A stretch of DNA of 64,000 nucleotides from NCBI RefSeq assembly GCF_000293785.1, contig NZ_AKZI01000011.1:1-64000 (forward strand), in the 5' to 3' direction. The notes below the pieces were generated by a model that made no database searches, was not told where the DNA came from, and was given only the letters and a program-made list of their open reading frames with translations. Origin of the DNA: Rhodovulum sp. PH10. Lineage in GTDB: Bacteria > Pseudomonadota > Alphaproteobacteria > Rhizobiales > Xanthobacteraceae. Made by a program: the position numbers and the translations under genes. How positions within the stretch are numbered: position 1 is the first letter of the stretch; each line of letters opens with the position of its first letter. Shown piece by piece: positions 38,429-48,114 of the stretch.

Positions 38429-38518
38429 CCTCGTCCCGAGGGCGCCGAAGGCGCGTCTCGAAGGACGGGGCGGCCCCATGGTTCGAGACGGCCGCTACGC
38501 GGCCTCCTCACCACGAGG
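38429..38518. repeat. Inverted pair of the dispersed element
   Basis: Unit 1 (38429-38470) starts CCTCGTCCCGAGG and contains CGTCTCGAAGGACGGGG. Unit 2 (38480-38518) starts GGTTCGAGACGGCC and ends CACCACGAGG. A further palindromic motif, CGTAGGGTGCGCAAAGGCGC, follows at 38544. Located between leuA and the GNAT gene. Confidence 0.65.
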
Positions 38519-38606
38519 CCGTGACAGCACCGAGTGCGTAGTGCGTAGGGTGCGCAAAGGCGCATCGCGCCGTGCGCACGCGAGGGGCTGTCGGCGGCCG
38601 ACGTGA

Positions 38607-39179
38607 TCAGAGATCCCGCCACATCACCAGCGCGTCGACGTAACCGTGCGTCGGGTGCGCGAATGCGCCCGGGAGGCGGCCGACAGTGGCAAAGCCCATC
38701 GCCTGCCACAGTTTGACCGCGCGGTCGTTGGTGGCGATCACGAAGTTGAACTGCATCGCGTGAAACCCGCGCGCTTTTGCGCGCTCGAGCGAGAACGTGC
38801 ACATCTGCCGGGCGACGCCACGGCCGGTGGCGCCTCGCGCGACCATGTAGCCGCAGTTCGCCACATGGGCGCCGCCGCCGCTCTGGTTGGCCTTCAGATA
38901 GAACGTGCCGATTATTCTCTCGTCAGGGCTCTCCGCATCCCCGGCAGCGCCCTCGGACGCCTCGGCGTCCCCTCCGGCACCGGCCTCGGCCTCGGCCGTC
39001 CCGGCCGCCGGTCCGTCGTCGGTCGCGACAAACACCTCGTGGGCGGGCGAGAGCCAGTAGGCGAGGGCGTCTTGGCGGGAAAGATCGCGCGGCAGCGGAT
39101 AGGTTTCGCCGGCGCGGATCACCGGCTCGAGGATGCGCCACAGGGCATCGGCGTCGCTCTGGCGGGCGGGGCGGATCAT
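38607..39179 (-). CDS. GNAT-family N-acetyltransferase
   Basis: A 190-residue acetyltransferase. The acetyl-CoA loop is MVARGATGRGVARQMCTFSLERAK and the late strand is FVIATNDRAVKLWQAMGFATVGRLPGAF. Between strands 3 and 4 it carries an unusual insertion of about 33 residues made almost only of Ala, Gly, Glu and Asp (residues 55-87). The substrate cannot be read. The ATG at 39179 is the usual family start; an upstream ATG (39224) is possible. Confidence 0.82.
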   Translation of the reverse strand: MIRPARQSDADALWRILEPVIRAGETYPLPRDLSRQDALAYWLSPAHEVFVATDDGPAAGTAEAEAGAGGDAEASEGAAGDAESPDERIIGTFYLKANQSGGGAHVANCGYMVARGATGRGVARQMCTFSLERAKARGFHAMQFNFVIATNDRAVKLWQAMGFATVGRLPGAFAHPTHGYVDALVMWRDL

Positions 39180-39307
39180 GGCGGCCGGCAAGAGAAAGCC
39201 GCGGCGAGCGCGGCGGTAAAACATCGGGAGCGAAGACGACAGAAACCGGCACGCCCGGGGGGGCGGGTGCCACCCGGAGCGGCCGGGCTCGACGGAGCGG
39301 GCCTATC

Positions 39308-39583
39308 TCACGAGGCGCGCGCGACCAGCGGCGGAGCGACCATGTTGGGGATCTCGATCTCGATCTCGAGGGTCGAAATCTGCTCCCCGCGGTCCATCTT
39401 CACCTGCACGCTGTCGGGCTCGACGAAGACGTGCCGCGAGATCGCCGCAAGGATGTCCTCCTGCAGCACGGAGATCAGGTTGGACGAACGCCCGAGCGGC
39501 GATCGCTCGTGGGCGAGCAGGATCTGCAGCCGTTCCCGCGCCACCGGCGCGGAATTGCGGCGCTTGAACAGGGTCCAGATCAT
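39308..39583 (-). CDS. minE: Cell division topological specificity factor MinE
   Basis: A 91-residue protein. The N-terminal amphipathic membrane segment is MIWTLFKRRN; the MinD-binding stretch is APVARERLQILLAHER; the C-terminal dimer domain includes DILAAISRHVFVEPDSVQVKM. It drives the pole-to-pole cycling of MinD. Its ATG overlaps the minD stop as ATGA (39580-39583). Confidence 0.94.
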   Translation of the reverse strand: MIWTLFKRRNSAPVARERLQILLAHERSPLGRSSNLISVLQEDILAAISRHVFVEPDSVQVKMDRGEQISTLEIEIEIPNMVAPPLVARAS

Positions 39584-40395
39584 GCGGCTCTCCTGCCGAA
39601 CAGTTTCGTGAGCAGGCTCTTCTTCTCGGTCGGGACGACGATGTCGAGGTCCTCGCCCTCGAGCCGCCGGGCGGCCTCGAGATAGGCGCGGGCCGGGGTG
39701 CTGGACGGGTCGCTCAACACGACCGGCGTCCCCAGGTTCGATGCGCGCAAAACCTCCTGGCTCTCGGGGATGATGCCGAGCAGCGGCAGCGACAGGATCT
39801 CGACGATGTCGGCGATGCCGAGCATCTCGCCCTTGGAGGCGCGGGCGGGATCGAAGCGGGTCACCAGAATGTGCTTGCCGATCCGCTCGCCGCGCTCGGC
39901 GCGCTCGGTCTTGGCGTCGAGGAGGCCGATGATGCGGTCGGAGTCGCGCACCGAGGAGACTTCCGGATTGGTGACGATCACCGCCTGGTCGGCGTGGCGC
40001 ATGGCGAGCTGGGCGCCGCGCTCGATGCCGGCCGGGCTGTCGCACAGCACCCAGTCGAAGCGGTTGCGCAGCTCGCCGATCACCTGGGCGACGCCCTCGT
40101 CGGTCAGCGCATCCTTGTCGCGGGTCTGCGAGGCGGGCAGCAGCCACAGCGTCTCGATGCGCTTGTCGCGGATCAGCGCCTGCTGCAGCTTGGCGACCCC
40201 CTGCACGACGTTGATCAGGTCGAACACCACGCGCCGCTCGGCGCCGAGCACGAGGTCGAGATTGCGCAGGCCGACGTCGAAATCGACCACTGCCACCGTC
40301 TGGCCGGTCTGAGCCAGGGCTGCGCCCAACGCGGCGGTGGTGGTGGTCTTGCCCACGCCGCCTTTTCCGGATGTCACCACGACCACGTTGGCCAT
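39580..40395 (-). CDS. minD: Septum site-determining ATPase MinD
   Basis: A 271-residue deviant-Walker ATPase: VVVTSGKGGVGKTTTTAALG at the N terminus, VDFDVGLRNLDL, and DSPAGIERGA. It should end in a membrane-targeting amphipathic helix (KKSLLTKLFGRRAA). The order minC-minD-minE is standard. ATG 40395 starts the MANVVVVTSGKGG core; an upstream in-frame start is less likely. Confidence 0.95.
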   Translation of the reverse strand: MANVVVVTSGKGGVGKTTTTAALGAALAQTGQTVAVVDFDVGLRNLDLVLGAERRVVFDLINVVQGVAKLQQALIRDKRIETLWLLPASQTRDKDALTDEGVAQVIGELRNRFDWVLCDSPAGIERGAQLAMRHADQAVIVTNPEVSSVRDSDRIIGLLDAKTERAERGERIGKHILVTRFDPARASKGEMLGIADIVEILSLPLLGIIPESQEVLRASNLGTPVVLSDPSSTPARAYLEAARRLEGEDLDIVVPTEKKSLLTKLFGRRAA

Positions 40396-40417
40396 CGTCT
40401 TCTTCCTCCTCCCTGCC

Positions 40418-41110
40418 TCAGTCGAAGGCAGCAATCAGCATGGTCTCTCCGTCGAGCCAGGCCTGCACGGGCTTGCTCCGGAGCTCCGGTTCGAGATCGT
40501 CGACGGTGCGATAGTAGCCCGCGATCGCCAACAGCTCGGCGTCGATGCGCCGGCAAAAGATGCGCGCCTTCATGTCGCCGTCGGCGCCGGCCATCGCGCG
40601 GCCGCGCAAGGTGCCGTAGACGTGGATCGAGCCGCCGGCCACCACCTCGGCGCCGGACGACACCGCGCCCAGGATGATCACGTCGCCGCCCGGATGGTAG
40701 ATGGTCTGGCCGGAGCGCACCGGCAGGTCGATCATCAGCGAGGCGGCGGGCGGCGGCGCCTTGGCCTGCTCGGAATTCTCGTTGGAGGCGGCGCGGCCGC
40801 TGGTCAGCACCGGCGGCAGATCCGGCCCGGCCAGCCCGGGGGCGGCGCCTTCGAGCCCCATGATGCGGATGCCGCGGGTCTCCAGCGCTGCGATCAGGGC
40901 GACGATCTCGGCGGCCGGCAGGGTCAGGCCGGCGAGGTCGAGCACCGCCGGGCGGCCGACGAAGAACCCCGGCGAGCGCGCGATCGCGCCGTCGAGGTCG
41001 TCGAGCCAGTCGGCGACCGGCGGCTCGGGCGCCAGCGCGAACGCCATGTAGGACCGCCCGCGGAACCGGACGGGACGGGGTTTCGGTCTCATCTGAACGA
41101 CGGTTCTCAT
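40418..41110 (-). CDS. minC: Septum site-determining protein MinC
   Basis: A 230-residue inhibitor of FtsZ assembly. The C-terminal beta-helical domain is clear: TIYHPGGDVIILGAVSSGAEVVAGGSIHVYGTLRGRAMAG, then ARIFCRRIDAELLAIAGYY. The N-terminal domain contacts FtsZ. It starts 23 bp before minD. A strong hairpin at 41246 separates it from flbD upstream. Confidence 0.94.
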   Translation of the reverse strand: MRTVVQMRPKPRPVRFRGRSYMAFALAPEPPVADWLDDLDGAIARSPGFFVGRPAVLDLAGLTLPAAEIVALIAALETRGIRIMGLEGAAPGLAGPDLPPVLTSGRAASNENSEQAKAPPPAASLMIDLPVRSGQTIYHPGGDVIILGAVSSGAEVVAGGSIHVYGTLRGRAMAGADGDMKARIFCRRIDAELLAIAGYYRTVDDLEPELRSKPVQAWLDGETMLIAAFD

Positions 41111-41245
41111 GTCCGGCTTTCCCACGACGCGGAGCCCGGCGCGGGCACCCACGCACCGCGGCGTTCCGTCGTGGCCGGACCGCGCGTACCGTATCGGCGG
41201 CGAAAGACTCTGGCCGATTCGCCCCCGCTTGAAACTGAAAATACG

Positions 41246-41291
41246 ACCGTGGCGACATCGAGTCGGTCGAATTCGACTCGAATGCCACGGT
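41246..41291 (-). terminator. Long stem-loop between flbD and minC
   Basis: Outer arms ACCGTGGC and GCCACGGT (8 bp), inner arms CGAGTCG and CGACTCG (7 bp) with an 8-nt loop, separated by a small internal loop. It lies 36 bp after the flbD stop. Read on the minus strand it is followed by CGTATTTTC, a weak T-tract, so it may end the flagellar operon. Confidence 0.6.
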
Positions 41292-41326
41292 TCGGCGGTA
41301 GCGGGGTCATGATGGGGTGGTTTCGG

Positions 41327-42694
<1,368 letters not shown>

Positions 42695-42763
42695 GGGGTC
42701 ACTCCTCTACTGGGAAATTGCCGCGCCGCCCGGCGGGGCGCGTGAGGCCGGCGGCAGCTCCAC

Positions 42764-42785
42764 CTCTCCCCGCCTGCGGGGAGAG
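42764..42785. repeat. Perfect short palindrome
   Basis: CTCTCCCCGC and GCGGGGAGAG with a 2-nt loop, in the 154-bp gap between fliN and flbD. Same type as at 29229-29250. Confidence 0.55.
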
Positions 42786-42848
42786 CGAGAGCCGACGCCG
42801 TTCGCGTTCCGGCGAACCGGGCGGTGCACTGGTTGCGGGTCGCGGTCA

Positions 42849-43208
42849 TCAGCCGCGGTCCGCCTTGATGATCTCGGTCATGGTGATGCCGAGCTTGTCC
42901 TCGACCAGCACCACCTCGCCGCGGGCGACCAGGCGATTGTTGACGTAGATGTCGATCGCCTCGCCGACCCTGCGGTCGAGCTCCAGCACCGCGCCGGGGC
43001 CGAGCTTCAAGAGCTCGCCGACCTCCATGCGGGCGCGCCCGAGCACCGCCGACACCTGCACCGGCACGTCGAACACCGCCTCGAGATCGGCCGCCGCGTG
43101 GCTGGCCTCGGCCTCGGTGTCGGTCGCGCCGTCCTCGGCGGCGTGCTCGACCACGCCGTTCTCGGCGTCGAGATTGGGGAAGGGCACCTTGCCGTCTTCG
43201 TTCGCCAT
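42849..43208 (-). CDS. fliN: Flagellar motor switch protein FliN
   Basis: A 119-residue SpoA-domain C-ring protein. After an acidic linker (about 40 residues), the core reads FDVPVQVSAVLGRARMEVGELLKLGPGAVLELDRRVGEAIDIYVNNRLVARGEVVLVEDKLGITMTEI, the classical FliN domain. It forms the bottom of the C ring with FliM and FliG. It starts 14 bp after fliH. Confidence 0.95.
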   Translation of the reverse strand: MANEDGKVPFPNLDAENGVVEHAAEDGATDTEAEASHAAADLEAVFDVPVQVSAVLGRARMEVGELLKLGPGAVLELDRRVGEAIDIYVNNRLVARGEVVLVEDKLGITMTEIIKADRG

Positions 43209-43222
43209 GACGGTTCCTTTCG

Positions 43223-43864
43223 TCACGCGGGCTCGCCGGTCCGCTCGGCGATCCAGCGGGCGACGGCGTCGGCGATCGCCGCCTCCACCGCTGCGTGATC
43301 GCGAACGATGCCGCCGTCGGCCCATTCGATGCGGCAGTCGCCGGGTGCGATCTCCGCCTCTCCCAGCACCACCAGCCGGCCGTCGAAGCCGCGGGCGCGG
43401 GCGATGTCGCCGAGCCGCTCGCGGGCGAGCTCGTAAAGTCCTTCGCCGACCCGCACGACCACGTGCGGGGTGCCGATCAGCTCGCGGAAGCAGCCTTCGA
43501 CCAGCGCCGCGATCTCGGCGAAGGGCTGCGTCTCGATCAGCGCCGGGGCGAGCTTGCGTCCGACCGCGGTGGCGACCTCGACCGATTGCGTCTCGATCCG
43601 CTTCGACAGCGCCGGCAGCTCGTTCGCCAGCACCGCGAGCGAGCCGGCGATCCGCTCGAACGCCGCGGCGGTCTGCCGCTCGGCCTGGGTGCGCGCCTGC
43701 ACCTCGGCGGCGGTCACGCCCTTCTGGTAGCCGCGCGCCTCCGCCGCCTTCAGCGCCGCCTCGTGCTCGGCGAGCGCCACGGTCCGTTCTTCCTCGGCCG
43801 CCGCGGCGGGTTTTGCCGGGGCAGCGAAGTCGAGGTCGAACAGGAACTTGGCCGGTGCGCTCAT
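43223..43864 (-). CDS. fliH: Flagellar assembly protein FliH
   Basis: A 213-residue protein in the fliH position. It has a short Pro/Ala N terminus (KFLFDLDFAAP), a central coiled coil with Glu/Ala/Arg heptads and a C-terminal domain (PHVVVRVGEGLYELARERLGDIA and APGDCRIEWADGGIVRD). FliH regulates the export ATPase FliI. ATG 43864 has GAGG at good spacing; a GTG at 43870 is too close to it. Confidence 0.85.
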   Translation of the reverse strand: MSAPAKFLFDLDFAAPAKPAAAAEEERTVALAEHEAALKAAEARGYQKGVTAAEVQARTQAERQTAAAFERIAGSLAVLANELPALSKRIETQSVEVATAVGRKLAPALIETQPFAEIAALVEGCFRELIGTPHVVVRVGEGLYELARERLGDIARARGFDGRLVVLGEAEIAPGDCRIEWADGGIVRDHAAVEAAIADAVARWIAERTGEPA

Positions 43865-43874
43865 CGACACGTCC

Positions 43875-44957
43875 TCAGTACACCAGCTCTTCGTCGGCGC
43901 GGTTCTTGGTGATCATGATCTCGCCCTTGCCGGCCAGATCCTTGGCGAGGTTGACCAGGAGCGCCTGCGCCTCGTCGACCTCGCGCAGCCGCACCGGGCC
44001 GAGCGCCTCCATGTCGTCGTTGAGCATCTTCGCCGCGCGGCTCGACATGTTGGACTGGAAGAACGCCCGCACCGGCTCGGAGGCGCCCTTGAGGGCGATC
44101 GCCAGCTTGTCCTTGTCGATGTGGCGCATCAGCGTCTGCGCCGAGGCGTTGTCGAGCTTGATCAGGTCGTCGAAGGTGAACATCAGGCTCTTGATGCGCT
44201 CGGCGCTCTCGCGGTTGGTCTCCTCGAGGGCGGTCATGAAGCGCGTCTCGGTCTGGCGGTCGAAATTGTTGAACACCTCCGCCATCATCTCGTGGGCGTC
44301 GCGCCGGCGGGTCTGCGACAGCGACGACATGAACTCGGTGCGCAGCGTCGCCTCGACCCGCTCGATCACCTCCTTCTGCACCGACTCCATCCGCAGCATG
44401 CGGTTGACGACGTCCATGCCGACGTCCTCGGGGAGGATGCCGAGCACCTTGGCCGACTGCTCGGGGCGCAGCTTGGAGAGGATGACGGCGACCGTCTGCG
44501 GGTATTCGTTCTTGAGGTAGTTGGCGAGCATCTCCTCCTGCACGTTGGAGAGCTTCTCCCACATGTTGCGGCCGGCCGGCCCGCGGATCTCGTCCATGAT
44601 GCCGCTGACGCGCTCGGGCGGCAGATACTGCTGGAGCAGCCGCTCGGTCGCGTCGTAGGTGCCCATCAGCGCGCCGGAGGCCGACAGGCGCGAGACGAAC
44701 TCGAGCATCAGCTCCTCGACCGACTCCGCCTGCACCGTGCCGAGGCTCGACATCACCATCGACAAAGAGCGCAGCTCATCGTCGTCGAGCAGCTGCCAGA
44801 TCTTCGAGCCGTACTGGTCGCCGAGCGCGAGCATCAGCACGGCGGCCCGCTCCGGGCCCCGCAGCTTGCGGGCGACGCCCTCGGCCGGCTGGCGGGCGGC
44901 CAGCGTCGCCACCACGTTCTCGATGTCGGACTTGGGCTTCGCGATCGGTGTGCTCAT
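43875..44957 (-). CDS. fliG: Flagellar motor switch protein FliG
   Basis: A 360-residue rotor protein. The N-terminal domain binds FliF (RKLRGPERAAVLMLALGDQYGSKIW); the middle domain has the EHPQT-type motif as NEYPQTVAVILSKL; the C-terminal domain has the charged torque helix MFTFDDLIKLDN and MRHIDKDKLAIALKG, followed by FFQSNMSSRAAKML. It sits 16 bp after fliF. Confidence 0.96.
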   Translation of the reverse strand: MSTPIAKPKSDIENVVATLAARQPAEGVARKLRGPERAAVLMLALGDQYGSKIWQLLDDDELRSLSMVMSSLGTVQAESVEELMLEFVSRLSASGALMGTYDATERLLQQYLPPERVSGIMDEIRGPAGRNMWEKLSNVQEEMLANYLKNEYPQTVAVILSKLRPEQSAKVLGILPEDVGMDVVNRMLRMESVQKEVIERVEATLRTEFMSSLSQTRRRDAHEMMAEVFNNFDRQTETRFMTALEETNRESAERIKSLMFTFDDLIKLDNASAQTLMRHIDKDKLAIALKGASEPVRAFFQSNMSSRAAKMLNDDMEALGPVRLREVDEAQALLVNLAKDLAGKGEIMITKNRADEELVY

Positions 44958-44973
44958 CGGTCCTCGGCCTGTC

Positions 44974-46611
44974 TCAGTTGGTCTCGTGCAGCCATTGGCG
45001 GATGATCGAGACGGTCTCCTGCGGGTTGCGGTCGGCCAGCTCGCCGACCTTCTGGATCGACTGGGCGTGGACGCTGCCCTGCACCTGCGCGAAGTCGATC
45101 ATCTTGGAGGTGGCGGTCGACGCCAGCGCCTCCTCCTCGGTCACCGGCAGGCCGTGGGTCTCGCCGCTCGGCAGCGCCGCCACCAGCGGCGGCTCGGTGG
45201 CCCCGGTCAGCGCCGCGAGCTGCTCGGGAGTGACGATGCGGCGGATCAGCGGGCGCACCACCATCAGGAGCACCAGCAGGCCGAGCAGCAGCATCACGCC
45301 GAGCTCGACGAAGCGCATGATGTCGTCCTTGGTGAAGTCGAAATAAGCCATCCAGCCGGTCGGCTCGGGAATGGTGAGGTCGGGCATCTCGGCGAACCGC
45401 AGATTGACCACCTCGACCTGGTCGCCGCGCTTCTCGTCGAAGCCGATCGCCGAGCGCACCAGGGCGGCGATGCGGTCGAGCTCCTCCTTGGAGCGCTCCT
45501 GATAGACCAGCTCGCCCTTGTCGTTCTTGGTGTAGACGCCGTCGACCAGCACCGCGACCGAGATGCGGTTGACCCGGCCGCCCTCGATCACCTCGGTGCG
45601 GGTGGTGCGGGAGATCTCGTAATTGTTGATCTCCTCGTTCTTCTTGGTCTGGTCGCGCGGGCCGGCGGTCGGGTTGCCCTGGTTGGCGTTCGGCAGCTCG
45701 GTCGCGACCGAGACCTGGCCCTGCGGGTCGACCACCGTGGAGCTTTCCTCGCGGGTCTGGCTCGAGCGCAGCACGCGGCCGTCGGGGTCGTACTTGTCCT
45801 GGGTCTGGGTCACCCGGTTGAAGTCGAAATCGGCGGCGAGCTGGACGCGGGCGCGGCCCGGGCCGACCACCGAGCCGACGATCGACTCCACCTGCTGGCG
45901 CAGGTTGCGCTCGTAGGCGAGCTTGCGCTCGTCGCCGCTCGTGCCGTTGCCGCCATTGGCGTCGCCGGCGGCGCCGTCGGCGAGCAGCCGGCCGGTCTCG
46001 TCGACGATCGAGATGCGCTCGGGCTTGAGCCCGTTGACCGCCGAGGCGACCAGGTGGCGGATCGCCCGCACCTGCTGCGCCTCCAGCGTGCCGCGCACCT
46101 TCAGGACGATCGAGGCGGACGGCTCCGGCCGGTCGCGCGAGAACAGGGGGCGCTCCGGCAGCACCAGATGGACGCGCGCCGCCTGCACCCGGTCGATCTC
46201 CCGCACGGTGCGGGCGAGCTCGCCCTCGAGGGCGCGCAGATGGTTGATGTTCTGGACGAAGCTGGTGGTGCCGAGGGCATCCGACTTGTCGAAGATCTCG
46301 TAGCCGACGCCGCCGCCCTTGGGCAGGCCGCCCTCGGCGAGCTTCATGCGCAGCCGCCCCACCATGTCGCGCGGCACCATGATGATGGCGCCGTCGTTCT
46401 TCATCTCGTAGGGGATGCTCTGCCGCTCGAGGTCCTTGACGATGGCGGCGGAGTCCTCGAGCGTCAGGTCGGTGAACAGCGGGCTCATCTGCGGGGCCGT
46501 CACCCGCAGGATGATGAAGGCGAAAAAGCCGATCAGCCCCGCCGTCACCGCTCCCATGGCGGCGATTCGGGCGGGCCCGAGCGTCTTCACGAATGTGACG
46601 AGACCTTCCAC
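44974..46611 (-). CDS. fliF: Flagellar MS-ring protein FliF
   Basis: A 545-residue membrane protein with two membrane helices (about residues 15-37 and 445-465) around a large periplasmic region. It includes the YscJ/FliF domain (APQMSPLFTDLTLEDSAAIVKDLE and ARVHLVLPERPLFSRDRPEPSASIVLKV). The C-terminal tail binding FliG is NPQETVSIIRQWLHE. GTG 46611 is the start that gives the short cytoplasmic N terminus. It leads the operon fliF-fliG-fliH-fliN-flbD. A CtrA-like half-site TTAACC lies about 100 bp upstream. Confidence 0.95.
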   Translation of the reverse strand: MEGLVTFVKTLGPARIAAMGAVTAGLIGFFAFIILRVTAPQMSPLFTDLTLEDSAAIVKDLERQSIPYEMKNDGAIIMVPRDMVGRLRMKLAEGGLPKGGGVGYEIFDKSDALGTTSFVQNINHLRALEGELARTVREIDRVQAARVHLVLPERPLFSRDRPEPSASIVLKVRGTLEAQQVRAIRHLVASAVNGLKPERISIVDETGRLLADGAAGDANGGNGTSGDERKLAYERNLRQQVESIVGSVVGPGRARVQLAADFDFNRVTQTQDKYDPDGRVLRSSQTREESSTVVDPQGQVSVATELPNANQGNPTAGPRDQTKKNEEINNYEISRTTRTEVIEGGRVNRISVAVLVDGVYTKNDKGELVYQERSKEELDRIAALVRSAIGFDEKRGDQVEVVNLRFAEMPDLTIPEPTGWMAYFDFTKDDIMRFVELGVMLLLGLLVLLMVVRPLIRRIVTPEQLAALTGATEPPLVAALPSGETHGLPVTEEEALASTATSKMIDFAQVQGSVHAQSIQKVGELADRNPQETVSIIRQWLHETN

Positions 46612-46768
46612 CGGGTCGATCCTGGCCGTGGGGGGACTTCCAAGCCGTTATTTCGTCGAACGAAAACCGGGCCACTCGGCAAGTTTTGCCGGGTGCATGG
46701 TTTCCAATTGGTTAACGGTGGGGGGCGCCGGGCCGCCGCAGCGCAAATTTGACCGCGCCGTGGCGCCC

Positions 46769-46824
46769 GGGACGCGTCCCGAGCCGCGCCGGGACGCGTC
46801 CCGAGCCGCGCCGGAACGCGTCGG
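46769..46824. repeat. 22-bp tandem repeat carrying a perfect palindrome
   Basis: Two perfect copies (46769-46790 and 46791-46812) of GGGACGCGTCCCGAGCCGCG plus CC, and a third degenerate copy. Each has the 12-bp palindrome GGGACGCGTCCC, spaced about two helical turns apart. Confidence 0.7.
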
Positions 46825-47070
46825 GAACCCTCCGCAAGCGACCGGACAATGCGGGCGGGCCACGCGCGGTTCTGGCGGGTTGCGCGGACGGTTAGCGAAA
46901 CCTTGCGGCGCTCGTCGGCAGGACGGCCGGCACCGGAGGCGACGACGGGCGAACAGGGGGACGAGTGGAGGGGGCGAGGAGAAGGAGGCGAGCAGAGGAT
47001 GCGAGCCGGGAGGCCGAGTGCGGCGGGCGGCGGGCGGCGAAACGCCTCGCCTCGACCCCTCGGCGCAAAT

Positions 47071-47101
47071 AAAAAGGCCGCCGGGGGAGGGCGGCCTTTT
47101 T
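47071..47101. terminator. Bidirectional rho-independent terminator
   Basis: AAAAAGGCCGCC (47071-47082) and GGCGGCCTTTTT (47090-47101) are perfect complements with a 7-nt loop, giving a T-run on both strands. For the minus strand it lies 145 bp after the sciP stop. Confidence 0.9.
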
Positions 47102-47245
47102 GTCGACCCGATCTGTAACACGACGGGCCGACTTGTCGGACGGGATTGGGGGGCTGGGGGATGACCGGTCCGACACTCTCTCAACGTGCATCCGGAACGC
47201 GGGTTCCGGGGGCCGTCGAAAAAATCCGCCGAGCGACGCGGCGGT

Positions 47246-47521
47246 TCACTGGCGATATTGCTGCAGTCTCGTGGTGCGCAGGCCGGCGAGGCCGTGCCGA
47301 TCGATCGAGTATTGCCAGGCGAGGAACTCCTCGACCGTGAGGGTGTAGCGGCTGCAGGCTTCCTCCAGCGAGAGGAGGCCGCCGCGCACGGCCGCGACGA
47401 CTTCGGCTTTCCGGCGGATCACCCATCGCTTGGTGCCGGGTGCGGGCAGGTCGGCGATCGTCAGCGGGCTACCGTCCGGCCCGATGACGTATTTGACCCT
47501 CGGGCGATGGGGCTCGGTCAT
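47246..47521 (-). CDS. sciP: CtrA inhibitor SciP (DUF1153)
   Basis: A 91-residue protein, the same length as Caulobacter SciP. The sequence RVKYVIGPDGSPLTIADLPAPGTKRWVIRRKAEVVAAVRGGLLSLEEACSRY and LTVEEFLAWQ is the DUF1153 core with its helix-turn-helix. SciP binds DNA or CtrA and blocks CtrA-dependent transcription early in the cell cycle. It is normally found beside flagellar genes, as here. ATG 47521 gives the standard MTEPHRPR N terminus. Confidence 0.94.
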   Translation of the reverse strand: MTEPHRPRVKYVIGPDGSPLTIADLPAPGTKRWVIRRKAEVVAAVRGGLLSLEEACSRYTLTVEEFLAWQYSIDRHGLAGLRTTRLQQYRQ

Positions 47522-48114
47522 GGATGAACTCACGCTACAAACTGAACAACACCCGTGCACTCTAGGAAGGGTGGCTTAAAAATTGCCTAAGCGTCCGTAA
47601 AGAAAGGGGAAACGTTTCCCTTCGAAGGCCGCCCTTTCCCTTGCCTCGAATGTGCGACAAAGGCTTGCGGCACAACGGGAACCCGGCCGCGGCGGCGAGC
47701 CTCCGCCGGCCGCCGGGATCGGTGCCGCGCCGGCCGAGGACGCACGGGACCGGCGGCCGCTCCGGCGGGCGCCGGGCGACGGGGACGGGGTGCGAGGAGG
47801 GACTGCGGGGGCGGGTGGGCGCGCGGCGCAAGCGGCGAGGCGTGGCCGCGCCTGCCCGCGCGATGGCGAAGAAGAGAAGAAGAAAGGTGAAGAAAAAAGA
47901 GCGGCGGCGCCGGTCGGCCACCCGCGGTCGTCGCCGGTCCACGACGGCGGACGTGTTCGGTCGGGGCGATGCCTACCGCTCGCCTCCTGGACGGGCGGCG
48001 CGGCGCTCCGGCGGCCCTGGGGCCGGTCACCCTGGGACCGGTCGCCCTGGGTCCGGTCGTCCGGAGGCCGGTCGCCCTGGGTCCGGTCGTCCGGGGCCGG
48101 TCGCCCGGGCGAGG
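47522..48114. other. Low-complexity region between sciP and flgD
   Basis: About 590 bp. A purine-rich tract (47865-47920) and a tandem 15-bp repeat (48022-48105) dominate. Open frames here are Arg/Pro- or Lys/Arg-rich on both strands with no ribosome sites, so no gene is called. Confidence 0.55.
48022..48105. repeat. 15-bp tandem repeat after flgD
   Basis: Six degenerate copies of a unit of the form CGCCCTGGGTCCGGT end to end. They begin a few bases past the flgD stop in transcription order. The units alternate between CGCCCTGGG and CGTCCGG forms. Confidence 0.7.

Larger units (their letters stand above)
46612..47245. other. Intergenic region between fliF and sciP
   Basis: About 630 bp without a supported gene. 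It holds the fliF leader with minus-strand TTAACC at 46715-46710, a 22-bp tandem repeat with palindromic GGGACGCGTCCC at 46769 and 46791 (third degenerate copy at 46813), and a bidirectional terminator at 47071-47101. Confidence 0.6.

Noticed and set aside
46655-46730. Sigma-54 promoter upstream of fliF
   Set aside because: GG and GC pairs were found only with 7-8 bp spacing, not the required 10, so no -24/-12 site is claimed.
47562-47942. A possible 126-codon gene after sciP on the minus strand
   Set aside because: Composition is Arg/Pro/Ser-rich, there is no ribosome site, and it overlaps the sciP leader and a low-complexity tract.
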